64,000 nucleotides of DNA, from NCBI RefSeq assembly GCF_025151385.1, contig NZ_CP102287.1, forward strand, positions 2,666,001 to 2,730,000, in the 5' to 3' direction. The DNA is from Hoylesella buccalis ATCC 35310. Its GTDB lineage: Bacteria; Bacteroidota; Bacteroidia; Bacteroidales; Bacteroidaceae. The notes beneath the pieces were generated by a model. That model made no database searches. It was not told the origin of the DNA and saw only the letters and a program-made list of their open reading frames with translations. Positions within the stretch are counted from its first letter, which is position 1; each line of letters begins with the position of its first letter. The position numbers were made by a program, and so were the translations under genes. Positions 33,641-41,247 of the stretch are shown here, piece by piece.

Positions 33641-34666
33641 TCATTCTTCGCTGAACAGCACCTGCACCATGGTCTGTCCAACGGCCTTGAGTGTGTTTTT
33701 GTCGATATGCTCCATCGTGTCGTGAATGGTGTGCCAGGTGGGACCGAAACTGCTTTGTGGGCAGTCGGGGTAAAAGGGAATGATGTCGATGGTTGGTATT
33801 TTGGCGTGCTCGTTCACGGGGATGTGGTCGTCCGTGATGTAACCTCCGTCCTGTCTGGGAAAGTAACTGCCATAGCCTGCCGCTTCGGCTGCCGCCCAAA
33901 CCTTCTCCACAATGTTGGGTGCATATTGCTTAGAGGCCAACTCTTGATAGAATTTAGCCCCTTGTCCGCCTACCATGTCCAACAATATGCCGTATTCGGG
34001 GCGATTGTGGTGTGATGCGTTTTTCGCCCAATATTGTGCGCCCAAGGCCCAAGAGTCTTCGCCGCCTGACTGTTTTTCCCATTGTGGGGTGCCCCAATCT
34101 TCGGCATCAAAGCATACGAAGTCGATGCCATAGGTCAGGGTGGTGTCGTTTTGAAGCAGCCGAGCCAGCTCCAACATTACGGCAATTCCACTGGCGCCAT
34201 CGTTGGCAGCCATCACAGGTTTGCGCCAATTGGCACTGTCTGGGTCGTTGTCTGCCCACGGACGACTGTCCCAATGGGCGCAGAGCAAGATGCGTTTGGT
34301 GGCCTCTGGTTTGTATTTGGCTATGATGTTGGTGGCATGCAGCTTGGTGCCGTCATATCCTTTCACATCTGTTTTTTGTGTGGTCACATCGCATCCAAAC
34401 TGTTGGAATTTACGGATAATCCAATTGGCACATTGCTCGTGCGCCTCGCTATTCATGGTACGCGGGCCAAAGTCGCATTGCGCTTGGACGTAAGCGTAAG
34501 CCGAGTCGGCGTTGAATGCTGGTCCCACCGGCTGCTGTGCCAAGGCTGTTTCATCCTCGTTGCTCATGTCTGACGAGGCTCCTTTCGTGGCTTGCCAGCC
34601 CAAAGCCACGGCTCCGGCCAGAACAATACCCATTATTGTCACCATGATGATTTGTTTTTTCTTCAT
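33641..34666 (-). CDS. M28-fold peptidase / bacterial type II glutaminyl-peptide cyclotransferase
   Basis: A 341-residue protein with an N-terminal hydrophobic anchor (residues 6-23) and an M28 zinc fold. Zinc and catalytic residues lie in AHWDSRPWAD, ANDGASGIAVML, CFDAEDWG and WHTIHDTMEHID. The length and the FGPRTMNSEAHEQC beginning match the single-zinc, animal-like glutaminyl cyclases reported from oral Bacteroidota (Porphyromonas, Prevotella, Tannerella). Those cyclise N-terminal glutamine of exported proteins, which is common after signal peptidase cleavage in these species. A plain aminopeptidase remains possible. It is followed on the minus side by nothing closer than the convergent repeat block. 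Confidence 0.75.
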   Translation of the reverse strand: MKKKQIIMVTIMGIVLAGAVALGWQATKGASSDMSNEDETALAQQPVGPAFNADSAYAYVQAQCDFGPRTMNSEAHEQCANWIIRKFQQFGCDVTTQKTDVKGYDGTKLHATNIIAKYKPEATKRILLCAHWDSRPWADNDPDSANWRKPVMAANDGASGIAVMLELARLLQNDTTLTYGIDFVCFDAEDWGTPQWEKQSGGEDSWALGAQYWAKNASHHNRPEYGILLDMVGGQGAKFYQELASKQYAPNIVEKVWAAAEAAGYGSYFPRQDGGYITDDHIPVNEHAKIPTIDIIPFYPDCPQSSFGPTWHTIHDTMEHIDKNTLKAVGQTMVQVLFSEE

Positions 34667-34708
34667 TGGTTTGTTTGCTTGTCGATAAGAACGTGTATGT
34701 GTAGTTTG

Positions 34709-36466
34709 TTATTTCACCTTGCCCTCTTGTACCTGACGCATCACCCTGAGCCAGTTGCCACCCCATATCTTGGCGATGTCTTCTTCGCTGTATCGGCGAC
34801 GAAGCAACTGGATGGTGAAGTTGATGAGCTCGGACGAATTGGCCATGCCTGGCACGCCGCCGTCGCCATCAAAGTCGGTTCCGATGCCAACATGGTCGAT
34901 GCCCATGATTTGGATGGCGTGTTCGAGGTGGTTGATGCCGTCGATGATGCTGGCTGTTGCACCGTCTGACCGTAAAAAGCCATGGTAGAACGTGGTGTGA
35001 GCCACGCCTCCAGCCTTGGCTAAGGCGCGAAGTTGGTCATCGGTGAGGTTGCGTGGCACGTCGCAGAGCGCCTTGCAGTTGCTGTGGCTGCATACAATGG
35101 GAACCCTACTGATGTCCAATGCGTCGTAAAAACTTTGTTCGCCCCCGTGTGAGAGGTCAACCATCAGGCCGCAATCGTTCATCTCTTTGATGACCTTCTC
35201 GCCAAAATCGGACACGCCGTGATGGGTGTTCTGGCTTCTGCGCGCACTGTCGCAGATGTCGTTGTCGCCGTTGTGGCAGAGCGTGATGTAGGTAACGCCG
35301 CGGTTGGCGAAATGCTGCACGTTACGAATGTCGTCCTCAAGGGCCAATCCGTTCTCAATGCCAAGTACGATACTCTTTTTGCCTTGTCGCTTGTTTTGAT
35401 ACAGTTGTTCGGGATTGCGTGCCAAGGCAAGGTAAGAATGGTTGGCCTGCACGATGTCTTCTATCTTGTCGAAAATAAGGTCGGCGTAGGCTTTTGGTCC
35501 TTCAACGGGGAAGGGTGCGATGTCTGTAAACGCTTTGTCGGGTTTGTTTTGGGGGAGGTAAGCCACCATGATGACGGCGTCTTGTCGCCCTTCGGTCATC
35601 TTGTGCAGGTCGACGAGGATGCGACAGTCGCGCTGTTCGAAATGAATTCCTTGCGGAAAGAACATCGGTGTGTCGCAATGGGTGTCAAGGATAAGGTGGC
35701 GGTGGTGTAGCGATTTGGCCATTGAAAACTCGCCGGCGCGGTTGACAAGCCATTTGAAAAGCTTTTGTCCCTCATCACCTAACCACTCTGGATGCCACTG
35801 CACGCCTAAGATAGACTTGTGTTCCGTGCTCTCCATGGCCTCGATGATGCCATCCGGCGAGCTGGCTGTTGCCTGGAAGTGCGGGCCGGTGTCGCTGACA
35901 GCTTGATGGTGGAACGAGTTGACGAATATATGTTCTGAGTCATAAATGTCGCGTATCATGCTCTCGGGCGAGAGGATGACGCTGTGTGTGGGTTCACTTT
36001 TGTCAGCTTCTTGCGAATGCTTAAGGGTGGCGTTGATGTCTTGTGCAACCCTTCCGCCTAAGGCGAAGGCCAGTGTCTGCATGCCCCTGCAAATGCCAAA
36101 CATGGGGATTTGCCGGTTAAAAGCCAGACGTGTGATGAGCAGTTCGGGCAAGTCGCGCGTAGCATTGATGCCATGCAGCTCTTTTTGGGGTTCCTCTCCA
36201 GCCCACAAGGGATTGTGGTCGCCACCGCCAGTGAGCAGCAGTCCGTCAATGTTTTCCAGGGTGTTGATGATTACCTCGGGGTCGCTGACGGGAGGTATGA
36301 GCATGGGTGTGCCTCCGGCATCGACCACTTGCTTGTAGTAACGATTGCGCAACGTGGCGTCGCCATCTACATAATTGGTGGTAATGCCTATCAAGGGACG
36401 GTGATGGGCGGCAGGGTAGGAGGAGTGAATTTGGTTGAGGTGGGAGTTGAGGTCAAACTGTTTCAT
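34709..36466 (-). CDS. C26 gamma-glutamyl hydrolase-like domain fused to an M19 membrane dipeptidase domain
   Basis: A 585-residue two-domain protein with no signal peptide. Residues about 22-245 are a class I glutamine-amidotransferase-like (C26, PuuD-type) domain, with the nucleophile Cys126 in GICRGMQ and His225/Glu227 in QWHPEW. Residues about 256-580 are an M19 renal-dipeptidase domain with DTHCDTPMF, HNGDNDICDS, the SHSNCKALCDVPRN zinc ligands and HVGIGTDFDGD. Together they could cleave gamma-glutamyl and then dipeptide bonds. The pairing suggests gamma-glutamyl peptide or glutathione breakdown, but this is inference. It overlaps the Lrp regulator gene by 4 nt (ATGA). Confidence 0.87.
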   Translation of the reverse strand: MKQFDLNSHLNQIHSSYPAAHHRPLIGITTNYVDGDATLRNRYYKQVVDAGGTPMLIPPVSDPEVIINTLENIDGLLLTGGGDHNPLWAGEEPQKELHGINATRDLPELLITRLAFNRQIPMFGICRGMQTLAFALGGRVAQDINATLKHSQEADKSEPTHSVILSPESMIRDIYDSEHIFVNSFHHQAVSDTGPHFQATASSPDGIIEAMESTEHKSILGVQWHPEWLGDEGQKLFKWLVNRAGEFSMAKSLHHRHLILDTHCDTPMFFPQGIHFEQRDCRILVDLHKMTEGRQDAVIMVAYLPQNKPDKAFTDIAPFPVEGPKAYADLIFDKIEDIVQANHSYLALARNPEQLYQNKRQGKKSIVLGIENGLALEDDIRNVQHFANRGVTYITLCHNGDNDICDSARRSQNTHHGVSDFGEKVIKEMNDCGLMVDLSHGGEQSFYDALDISRVPIVCSHSNCKALCDVPRNLTDDQLRALAKAGGVAHTTFYHGFLRSDGATASIIDGINHLEHAIQIMGIDHVGIGTDFDGDGGVPGMANSSELINFTIQLLRRRYSEEDIAKIWGGNWLRVMRQVQEGKVK

Positions 36467-36942
36467 TCCTCGTCTACATTTGCAGGTATTTCACGTTTGA
36501 TGCTCTGCTCAAGCGAAATCAAGGTTTCGGTGCTGACAACGCCTGGAATGGTTTGCATACGGTTGTTGAGCAAGTCCATGAGTTGTTCGTTATCGCGTGC
36601 ATAAAGTTTAATCATCATGGTGTAAGGACCAGTGGTGAAATGGCACTCAATGATTTCGGGAATCTCCTGAAGTTGTTCGACAACCTTCTTGTACATGCTG
36701 CCGCGTTCGAGGTTTAGACCTACGTATGTGCAGGTAGAATAACCCAGGCTTTTCGGATTGACATAGAATCCGCTGCCCGTGATGATGCCTTTTTCCACCA
36801 GATGTTGTACGCGTTGATGGATGGCTGCACGCGAAACGCCGCATTGTGTGGCTACATCCTTGAAGGGAATACGTGCGTTAGTTGATAAAATACTTAAGAT
36901 TTTCCTGTCCAACTTGTCAATCTTGTCTGTGTCTCTTGCCAT
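36463..36942 (-). CDS. Lrp/AsnC-family transcriptional regulator
   Basis: A 159-residue regulator. The N-terminal helix-turn-helix is LDRKILSILSTNARIPFKDVATQCGVSRAAIHQRVQHLVEKGII. The C-terminal RAM/ligand domain contains YVGLNLERGSMYKKVVEQLQEIPEII-type phrases and HFTTGPYTMMIKLYARD. It is the first gene of a two-gene unit with the C26-M19 hydrolase, coupled by an ATGA overlap. It probably senses an amino acid or peptide linked to that enzyme. No operator could be defined. Confidence 0.9.
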   Translation of the reverse strand: MARDTDKIDKLDRKILSILSTNARIPFKDVATQCGVSRAAIHQRVQHLVEKGIITGSGFYVNPKSLGYSTCTYVGLNLERGSMYKKVVEQLQEIPEIIECHFTTGPYTMMIKLYARDNEQLMDLLNNRMQTIPGVVSTETLISLEQSIKREIPANVDEE

Positions 36943-37096
36943 AGATTTCTGTGTTATGTTGTTATTTTGATAGCAAAATTAGGTAATATTAATGAAATAA
37001 GCAACAAGATGTGAATAAAAATGTGATAAATTGTGCCTATTTGATAGATATTTTGCCGAGTGGCGTCTTGCCTCTGTTTGTCTCAATAAAAAATAA

Positions 37097-37135
37097 ACCT
37101 GACAGGGAGAGAGGTGTGCTCTCGCCCCGCCAGGT
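37097..37135 (-). terminator. Terminator downstream of the FKBP gene cluster
   Basis: ACCTGACAGGGAGAGAG (37097-37113) pairs with CTCTCGCCCCGCCAGGT (37119-37135) over 17 bp with three mismatches. On the minus strand it is followed by a T-rich run, about 100 nt after the last FKBP stop. Confidence 0.6.
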
Positions 37136-37231
37136 CTATACAGTGATGATGGCTGTTTGTAAGGATGGCGCTGTATCGATGGCCAGATTATCTATATATG
37201 AGGTTGATGACAGTGTGCCTTCCCGTTATGT

Positions 37232-38149
37232 TTACTTCTTCGAGGCATCAGATGCCTTCTCGATACTGACCAGTTCAACGGTGAAAATCAGGGTAGAGTA
37301 GGGTTGAATCTGTCCGGCCTGACGCTCTCCGTAGGCCAACTCTTGCGGGATGTAGATTTCCCATTTGCTACCTACCGGCATCATGGTGAGGGCCTCTGTC
37401 CATCCCTTGATGACCTGATTGCAACGGAATGAGGTGGTTTGTGGATTGCGCTTGTACGAACTATCGAACACGTTTCCGTCGATGGTCTTGCCCTCATATT
37501 TCACAGTTACCTTGTCATCCTTTTGTGGAATCTCGCCCTTTCCTTCGGTAATCACCTTGTATTGCAGTCCGCTGGCAGTTGTTTTCACACCTGGCTGTGT
37601 GGCATTTTGCTTCAACCAGGCTGTGTTGGCTGCGATGTATGCCGATTCTTTCTCTTTCTTCACTTGGGTTCTGCGCTCTTGAAACAGTTCACTCGCCTTT
37701 TCAACCGAATAAACAGTCGTGTCATTCTGTACGCCGGCGAGGAAACCTTGATTGAAGATTTCGGCATCAATAGCGTTGGGCGTTCCCTTGAAGTCGTTGG
37801 TGGTCTGCGGCAAAATACGATTTTTTACCATCCTGGCGATGGCAGCACCTGCATGACGAGCCTTGAATTGAGGCGAATCAATCTGCTTTAATGCCTCCTG
37901 AAAGCCTGCGACAAATTCGGCAATCTGTGCCGGTTCCATCTCGTATTCCTGCTGCAAGAAAGGCATCAAACCATTGGTTGCGGCCAATCCTGCCGCGTAA
38001 CTCAAGGAATCTTGTGGTGTAAGCAGTGGCTTAACGGTTGTCTGAGTCTTCTGCTTCTTGTCCTTCTCTTTGCCTAATGCGGCCATGCTGACCGATGCAA
38101 CCGATAAGAACAACACTGAAAGTAACAAAATCTTTTTCATCATCAACAT
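37232..38149 (-). CDS. Exported FKBP-type peptidyl-prolyl isomerase (third of a tandem trio)
   Basis: A protein of about 305 residues with a signal peptide (KKILLLSVLFLSVASVSMA). It has an N-terminal FKBP dimerisation domain (SLSYAAGLAATNGLMPFLQQE) and a C-terminal FKBP catalytic domain: YKVITEGKG, DKVTVKYEGKTIDGNVFDSSY, QVIKGWTEALTMMPVGSKWEIYIP and LAYGERQAG. It should catalyse prolyl isomerisation in the periplasm. Several nearby start codons are possible (38149, 38143, 38140); all give the same mature protein. It is the last of three related genes, 115 nt after the second. Confidence 0.85.
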   Translation of the reverse strand: MLMMKKILLLSVLFLSVASVSMAALGKEKDKKQKTQTTVKPLLTPQDSLSYAAGLAATNGLMPFLQQEYEMEPAQIAEFVAGFQEALKQIDSPQFKARHAGAAIARMVKNRILPQTTNDFKGTPNAIDAEIFNQGFLAGVQNDTTVYSVEKASELFQERRTQVKKEKESAYIAANTAWLKQNATQPGVKTTASGLQYKVITEGKGEIPQKDDKVTVKYEGKTIDGNVFDSSYKRNPQTTSFRCNQVIKGWTEALTMMPVGSKWEIYIPQELAYGERQAGQIQPYSTLIFTVELVSIEKASDASKK

Positions 38150-38263
38150 TTTATTCAAAAGAAAAACTTACCTTGTATGGTTGATTCTTGCGGTGCAATG
38201 CCACAAAAACAATCAAATACAAGGCAAGTCTTCGTATGTTTATTATATATGGTAGTCAGCAGT

Positions 38264-39136
38264 TTACTTCTCGATGCTGATTAATTCAATCTTGAAAATC
38301 AAGGCGGAGAAAGGCTTAATCTGACCCTGTTCACGCTCGCCGTAAGCCAACTCTTGTGGAATATAAACTTCCCATACAGAGCCTACAGGCATGTGAACGA
38401 GAGCTTCTGTCCATCCCTTAATGACCTGATTGGCACGCAAGGAAACAGGCTGTCCATTCTTATAAGAGCTGTCAAACACTTTTCCATCGAGGGTCTTGCC
38501 TTCATAATGCACCTTCACCATGGATGTATCTGCCGGCATGGCACCGTTGCCAACCTTGATAACCTTGTATTGTACACCGCTTGGCAATGTCTTCACGCCA
38601 TCTTTCTTCTTGTTCTCAGCGAGGAATTTCTCACCAGCTGCCTTGTTAGGGCCATATTCCTTTTCCATGACTTTGGCTCTGATTTCGCTCATCTTGGTCT
38701 GTGCTACCTGTCCAGCCTCTTCGATGGTCATGAGGCCTTTCTTGCCTGTTGTACCAGTGATGAAGCCTGCCATGAAGTTCTTCAGTGAGATGGTCTTGGT
38801 TGAATCGCTGCCAAATACCTCTTGGTTGATACCGGTAATCATCTGATTGCTGATTTGTTGACCAATCTGGATACCTGCATAGTAAGCGGCACGGCCTTTG
38901 TCATCTCCGGCATTAGCACCTTCGTTCAATCCCTTGATGAACTGATCCATGTAGGTTGTGTCGATGTTCATGCGGCCAATGAGATACTCTTTGAGTCCTT
39001 GAGTCTGTGCCAATCCGATGGCATAGCTCAATGTATCCACGTCTGTCTTGAGGTTTGCCTTGGGTGTTGAGTTGCCGCAACCAGTAAATGTTGCAGCAGC
39101 GATAGCCATTGCGGCTACGAATGTAAGTTTTTTCAT
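38264..39136 (-). CDS. FKBP-type peptidyl-prolyl isomerase lipoprotein (second of trio)
   Basis: A 290-residue lipoprotein. The signal peptide ends at the lipobox TGCGN, with the lipidated Cys at residue 20. The N-terminal dimerisation domain (DTLSYAIGLAQTQGLKEYL and YYAGIQIGQQISNQM) precedes an FKBP domain with YKVIKVGNGAMP, MVKVHYEGKTLDGKVFDSSY, GWTEALVHMPVGSVWEVYIPQELAYGEREQG. Closely similar in sequence to the third gene, so the two arose by duplication. It starts 15 nt after the first FKBP gene. Confidence 0.88.
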   Translation of the reverse strand: MKKLTFVAAMAIAAATFTGCGNSTPKANLKTDVDTLSYAIGLAQTQGLKEYLIGRMNIDTTYMDQFIKGLNEGANAGDDKGRAAYYAGIQIGQQISNQMITGINQEVFGSDSTKTISLKNFMAGFITGTTGKKGLMTIEEAGQVAQTKMSEIRAKVMEKEYGPNKAAGEKFLAENKKKDGVKTLPSGVQYKVIKVGNGAMPADTSMVKVHYEGKTLDGKVFDSSYKNGQPVSLRANQVIKGWTEALVHMPVGSVWEVYIPQELAYGEREQGQIKPFSALIFKIELISIEK

Positions 39137-39151
39137 TGTTATTTGTTGTTA

Positions 39152-39757
39152 TTAAATTACTTTTATAAGCTCTACATCGAATACCAATGCCGAGTATGGG
39201 GGGATGGCATTGCCTGCTCCCCGCTCACCATATCCGAGGTGATAAGGGATGAAAAAGCGATACTTGGCACCTTCCTGCATCAGTTGAAGGCCTTCGGTCC
39301 AACCGGCGATAACTTGGTTTAAAGCGAATGTTGCAGGCTCGCCTCGTTGAATACTGCTGTCAAAGAGCGTACCATCATGCAGCATTCCTTCGTAATGGCA
39401 TGTCACCTGATCGGTCGCTTTCGGCTTTTTGCCGTTGCCTTCTTTCAGTACTACGTATTGCAAACCGCTGGGAAGCGTCACCACACCATCCTTTTTTGCA
39501 TTCTCAGCCAGGTAGGTTTCGCCAGCCTCCTTGGCCACTTTGCCTTTCTCTTCGGCAGCTGCGCGTTGCTTCTTCTCTTGTTCTTGGAAGAAATTCTGCA
39601 CCAATGTCTGTGCTTCTTGATTGTCTATTTTTGGCTTTGCACCAGCGATTACGTCTTTGATGGCTTGTGAAAAATCATCGATATTCAAACTCTGGGCGCC
39701 CATATCAGACAATTGTTGACCAATGCCAAGCCCCAAAGCGTAGCTTACTTTGTCCAT
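39152..39757 (-). CDS. Cytoplasmic FklB-like FKBP-type peptidyl-prolyl isomerase (first of trio)
   Basis: A 201-residue protein without a signal peptide. The N-terminal dimerisation domain (VSYALGLGIGQQLSDMG) leads into an FKBP domain with LQYVVLKEGNG, VTCHYEGMLHDGTLFDSS, VIAGWTEGLQLMQEGAKYRFFIPYHLGYGERGAG. It corresponds to E. coli FklB/FkpA-like enzymes in fold and length. The start at 39757 is fixed by the -7 box at 39807-39800, since a longer frame reaches above that box. Head of the trio. Confidence 0.88.
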   Translation of the reverse strand: MDKVSYALGLGIGQQLSDMGAQSLNIDDFSQAIKDVIAGAKPKIDNQEAQTLVQNFFQEQEKKQRAAAEEKGKVAKEAGETYLAENAKKDGVVTLPSGLQYVVLKEGNGKKPKATDQVTCHYEGMLHDGTLFDSSIQRGEPATFALNQVIAGWTEGLQLMQEGAKYRFFIPYHLGYGERGAGNAIPPYSALVFDVELIKVI

Positions 39758-39799
39758 TTTAAATAATCTATTTTGATAAGTTTTGCTTTTTAACAAGGG

Positions 39800-39807
39800 C
39801 AAAGATA
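39800..39807 (-). promoter_or_regulatory. -7 box (TATCTTTG) of the FKBP gene cluster
   Basis: CAAAGATA on the plus strand, TATCTTTG on the minus strand, 42 nt upstream of the first FKBP ATG. Confidence 0.65.
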
Positions 39808-39850
39808 GCAAAAAACTATCATAGCTTCGAGTTATTTCTCAAAAAAATAC

Positions 39851-39858
39851 TATTTTTG
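39851..39858 (+). promoter_or_regulatory. -7 box (TATTTTTG) of the sirtuin gene
   Basis: TATTTTTG matches TAnnTTTG. It precedes the possible sirtuin starts by 41-65 nt. Confidence 0.45.
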
Positions 39859-39923
39859 TAGAATATTAGTGTAAAAGCGAAGTCTATCCATTGATAGGCA
39901 TGGGATTAAGAAATGGTAAGATC

Positions 39924-40628
39924 ATGAAGAAGATTGTATTTCTGACAGGTGCCGGTATGTCGGTAGAAAGTGGATTCAAAACATTTAGAGGAAGTGACGG
40001 ATTATGGGAAAACTATCCCGTTGAGCAGGTGGCGACGCATGAGGGTTGGGTAGCCGATCCAACGCTTGTGACCAACTTTTACAACATGCTTCGAAAGAAA
40101 CTCTATGCGGCAAAGCCCAATGAAGGTCACCGATTGATTCAGCAACTCGAAGAGGCATACGACGTAACCGTCATCACTCAGAATGTTGACAATCTGCATG
40201 AGCGGGCTGGTTCGTCGAGAGTAATCCATCTACATGGCGAACTGGCCAAGGTATGTTCCAGTCGTGATCCTTACAATGAGGCCTACATCCGCGAATTGCC
40301 CCAAGAGAATTGTACCGTAGAACCTGGGACCAAGGCTGAAGATGGGTCGCTCTTGCGCCCATTCATCGTTTTCTTTGGCGAGAGTGTGCCCATGATTTCT
40401 GTCGCAGCTGAATACGCTCGTGAAGCTGATATCTTTGTCATCATCGGAACGTCGCTCAATGTTTATCCCGCTGCGGGATTGGTTCAATATACCAAACCCG
40501 ATTGTCCCATCTATCTTATCGACCCCGAAACGGTGCATACCAGTGGCATCCGTCATCTCAAGCACATACAGAAAGGTGCCAGTGAGGGGATGAAAGAACT
40601 CATGAAGGTCTTGGACACCAACCAATAA
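39924..40628 (+). CDS. Sir2-family NAD-dependent deacylase lacking the zinc-ribbon cysteines
   Basis: A 234-residue sirtuin. NAD-binding motifs are LTGAGMSVESGFKTFRG and TQNVDNLH. His104 in HLHGEL is the catalytic base, and GTSLNVYPAAGL is the second NAD loop. Between residues 105 and 145, where most sirtuins have two CxxC zinc pairs, there are only isolated Cys111 and Cys130, so no Zn ribbon can form. The same form occurs in other Bacteroidota, so it is a family trait rather than a defect. ATG codons at 39900 and 39924 are possible; 39924 begins at the conserved strand. DUF1893 follows after 93 nt. Confidence 0.85.
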   Translation: MKKIVFLTGAGMSVESGFKTFRGSDGLWENYPVEQVATHEGWVADPTLVTNFYNMLRKKLYAAKPNEGHRLIQQLEEAYDVTVITQNVDNLHERAGSSRVIHLHGELAKVCSSRDPYNEAYIRELPQENCTVEPGTKAEDGSLLRPFIVFFGESVPMISVAAEYAREADIFVIIGTSLNVYPAAGLVQYTKPDCPIYLIDPETVHTSGIRHLKHIQKGASEGMKELMKVLDTNQ

Positions 40629-40707
40629 AGAGGGCCATTGCCCTGTTAACCCATGATGATGTTTGCATATAGCTGTAAGCTTATACATCAATAAAACCAA
40701 TCAATCC

Positions 40708-40714
40708 AAGGAGG
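40708..40714 (+). promoter_or_regulatory. Shine-Dalgarno site that decides the DUF1893 start
   Basis: AAGGAGG at 40708-40714 is a full Shine-Dalgarno match, which is rare in this genome. It is 7 nt from the ATG at 40722 and only 1 nt from the in-frame ATG at 40716, so 40722 is the likely start. Confidence 0.65.
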
Positions 40715-40721
40715 AATGCTT

Positions 40722-41069
40722 ATGATGAACGAATTAATTGATAAGCTGCACATAGAGCAATGCTCATTGGTGCTGCTGCACGAAGGAAACATTCGCACGT
40801 TTGAAGGTAGGGGAGTGCGAATGCTCTACAATCTGCTGAACGATGAACCCGAATCGCTTTTTAAGTCGAAAGTAGCCATTAAGGCAGTTGGTAAGACCGC
40901 CGCCAAGGCCATGGTAGATGGTGGTGTAACCGAAGTCTACGCTGATGTGATAAGCGAAGAGGCGCATAATAGGCTCAAAGACGCTGGCATAAAGGTGGAT
41001 TACGATAAGAAAGTAAACCACCACCGCTTCTTGGAAATATGGAAGCAGATGGGCGAAATTAAAGATTGA
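40722..41069 (+). CDS. DUF1893 domain protein
   Basis: A 115-residue cytoplasmic protein, beginning MMNELIDKLH, with the phrases CSLVLLHEGNIRTFEGRGVRMLYNLL and VAIKAVGKTAAKAMVDGGVTEVYADVIS. These mark the DUF1893 family, small proteins with a cytidine-deaminase-like fold found in anaerobes, function unknown. It is in the same direction as the sirtuin and might share its transcript. The start is fixed by the Shine-Dalgarno site at 40708-40714. Confidence 0.8.
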   Translation: MMNELIDKLHIEQCSLVLLHEGNIRTFEGRGVRMLYNLLNDEPESLFKSKVAIKAVGKTAAKAMVDGGVTEVYADVISEEAHNRLKDAGIKVDYDKKVNHHRFLEIWKQMGEIKD

Positions 41070-41192
41070 TGCCACCCCTATGCAGCAATCTCGCAGCTAA
41101 CCTGATGGCCAAGTTCACCGTTTGTCGTGAACGGTATGGCCCTCAGGGCATGCTATTTGTGTGAGGTAAGCGCTATACAGTTAATGGGAAAC

Positions 41193-41231
41193 CTGCATGT
41201 TAGTTAGAACCTTATTGGTTGAGGCATGCAG
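41193..41231. terminator. Hairpin between DUF1893 and the Na/Pi symporter gene
   Basis: CTGCATG (41193-41199) and CATGCAG (41225-41231) are complementary, with a 25-nt interior. A second hairpin (GTTCAC near 41115 and GTGAAC near 41127) lies upstream. Both sit between convergent genes, without a strong T-run. Confidence 0.3.
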
Positions 41232-41247
41232 AATCTCCGTAAGCTGA

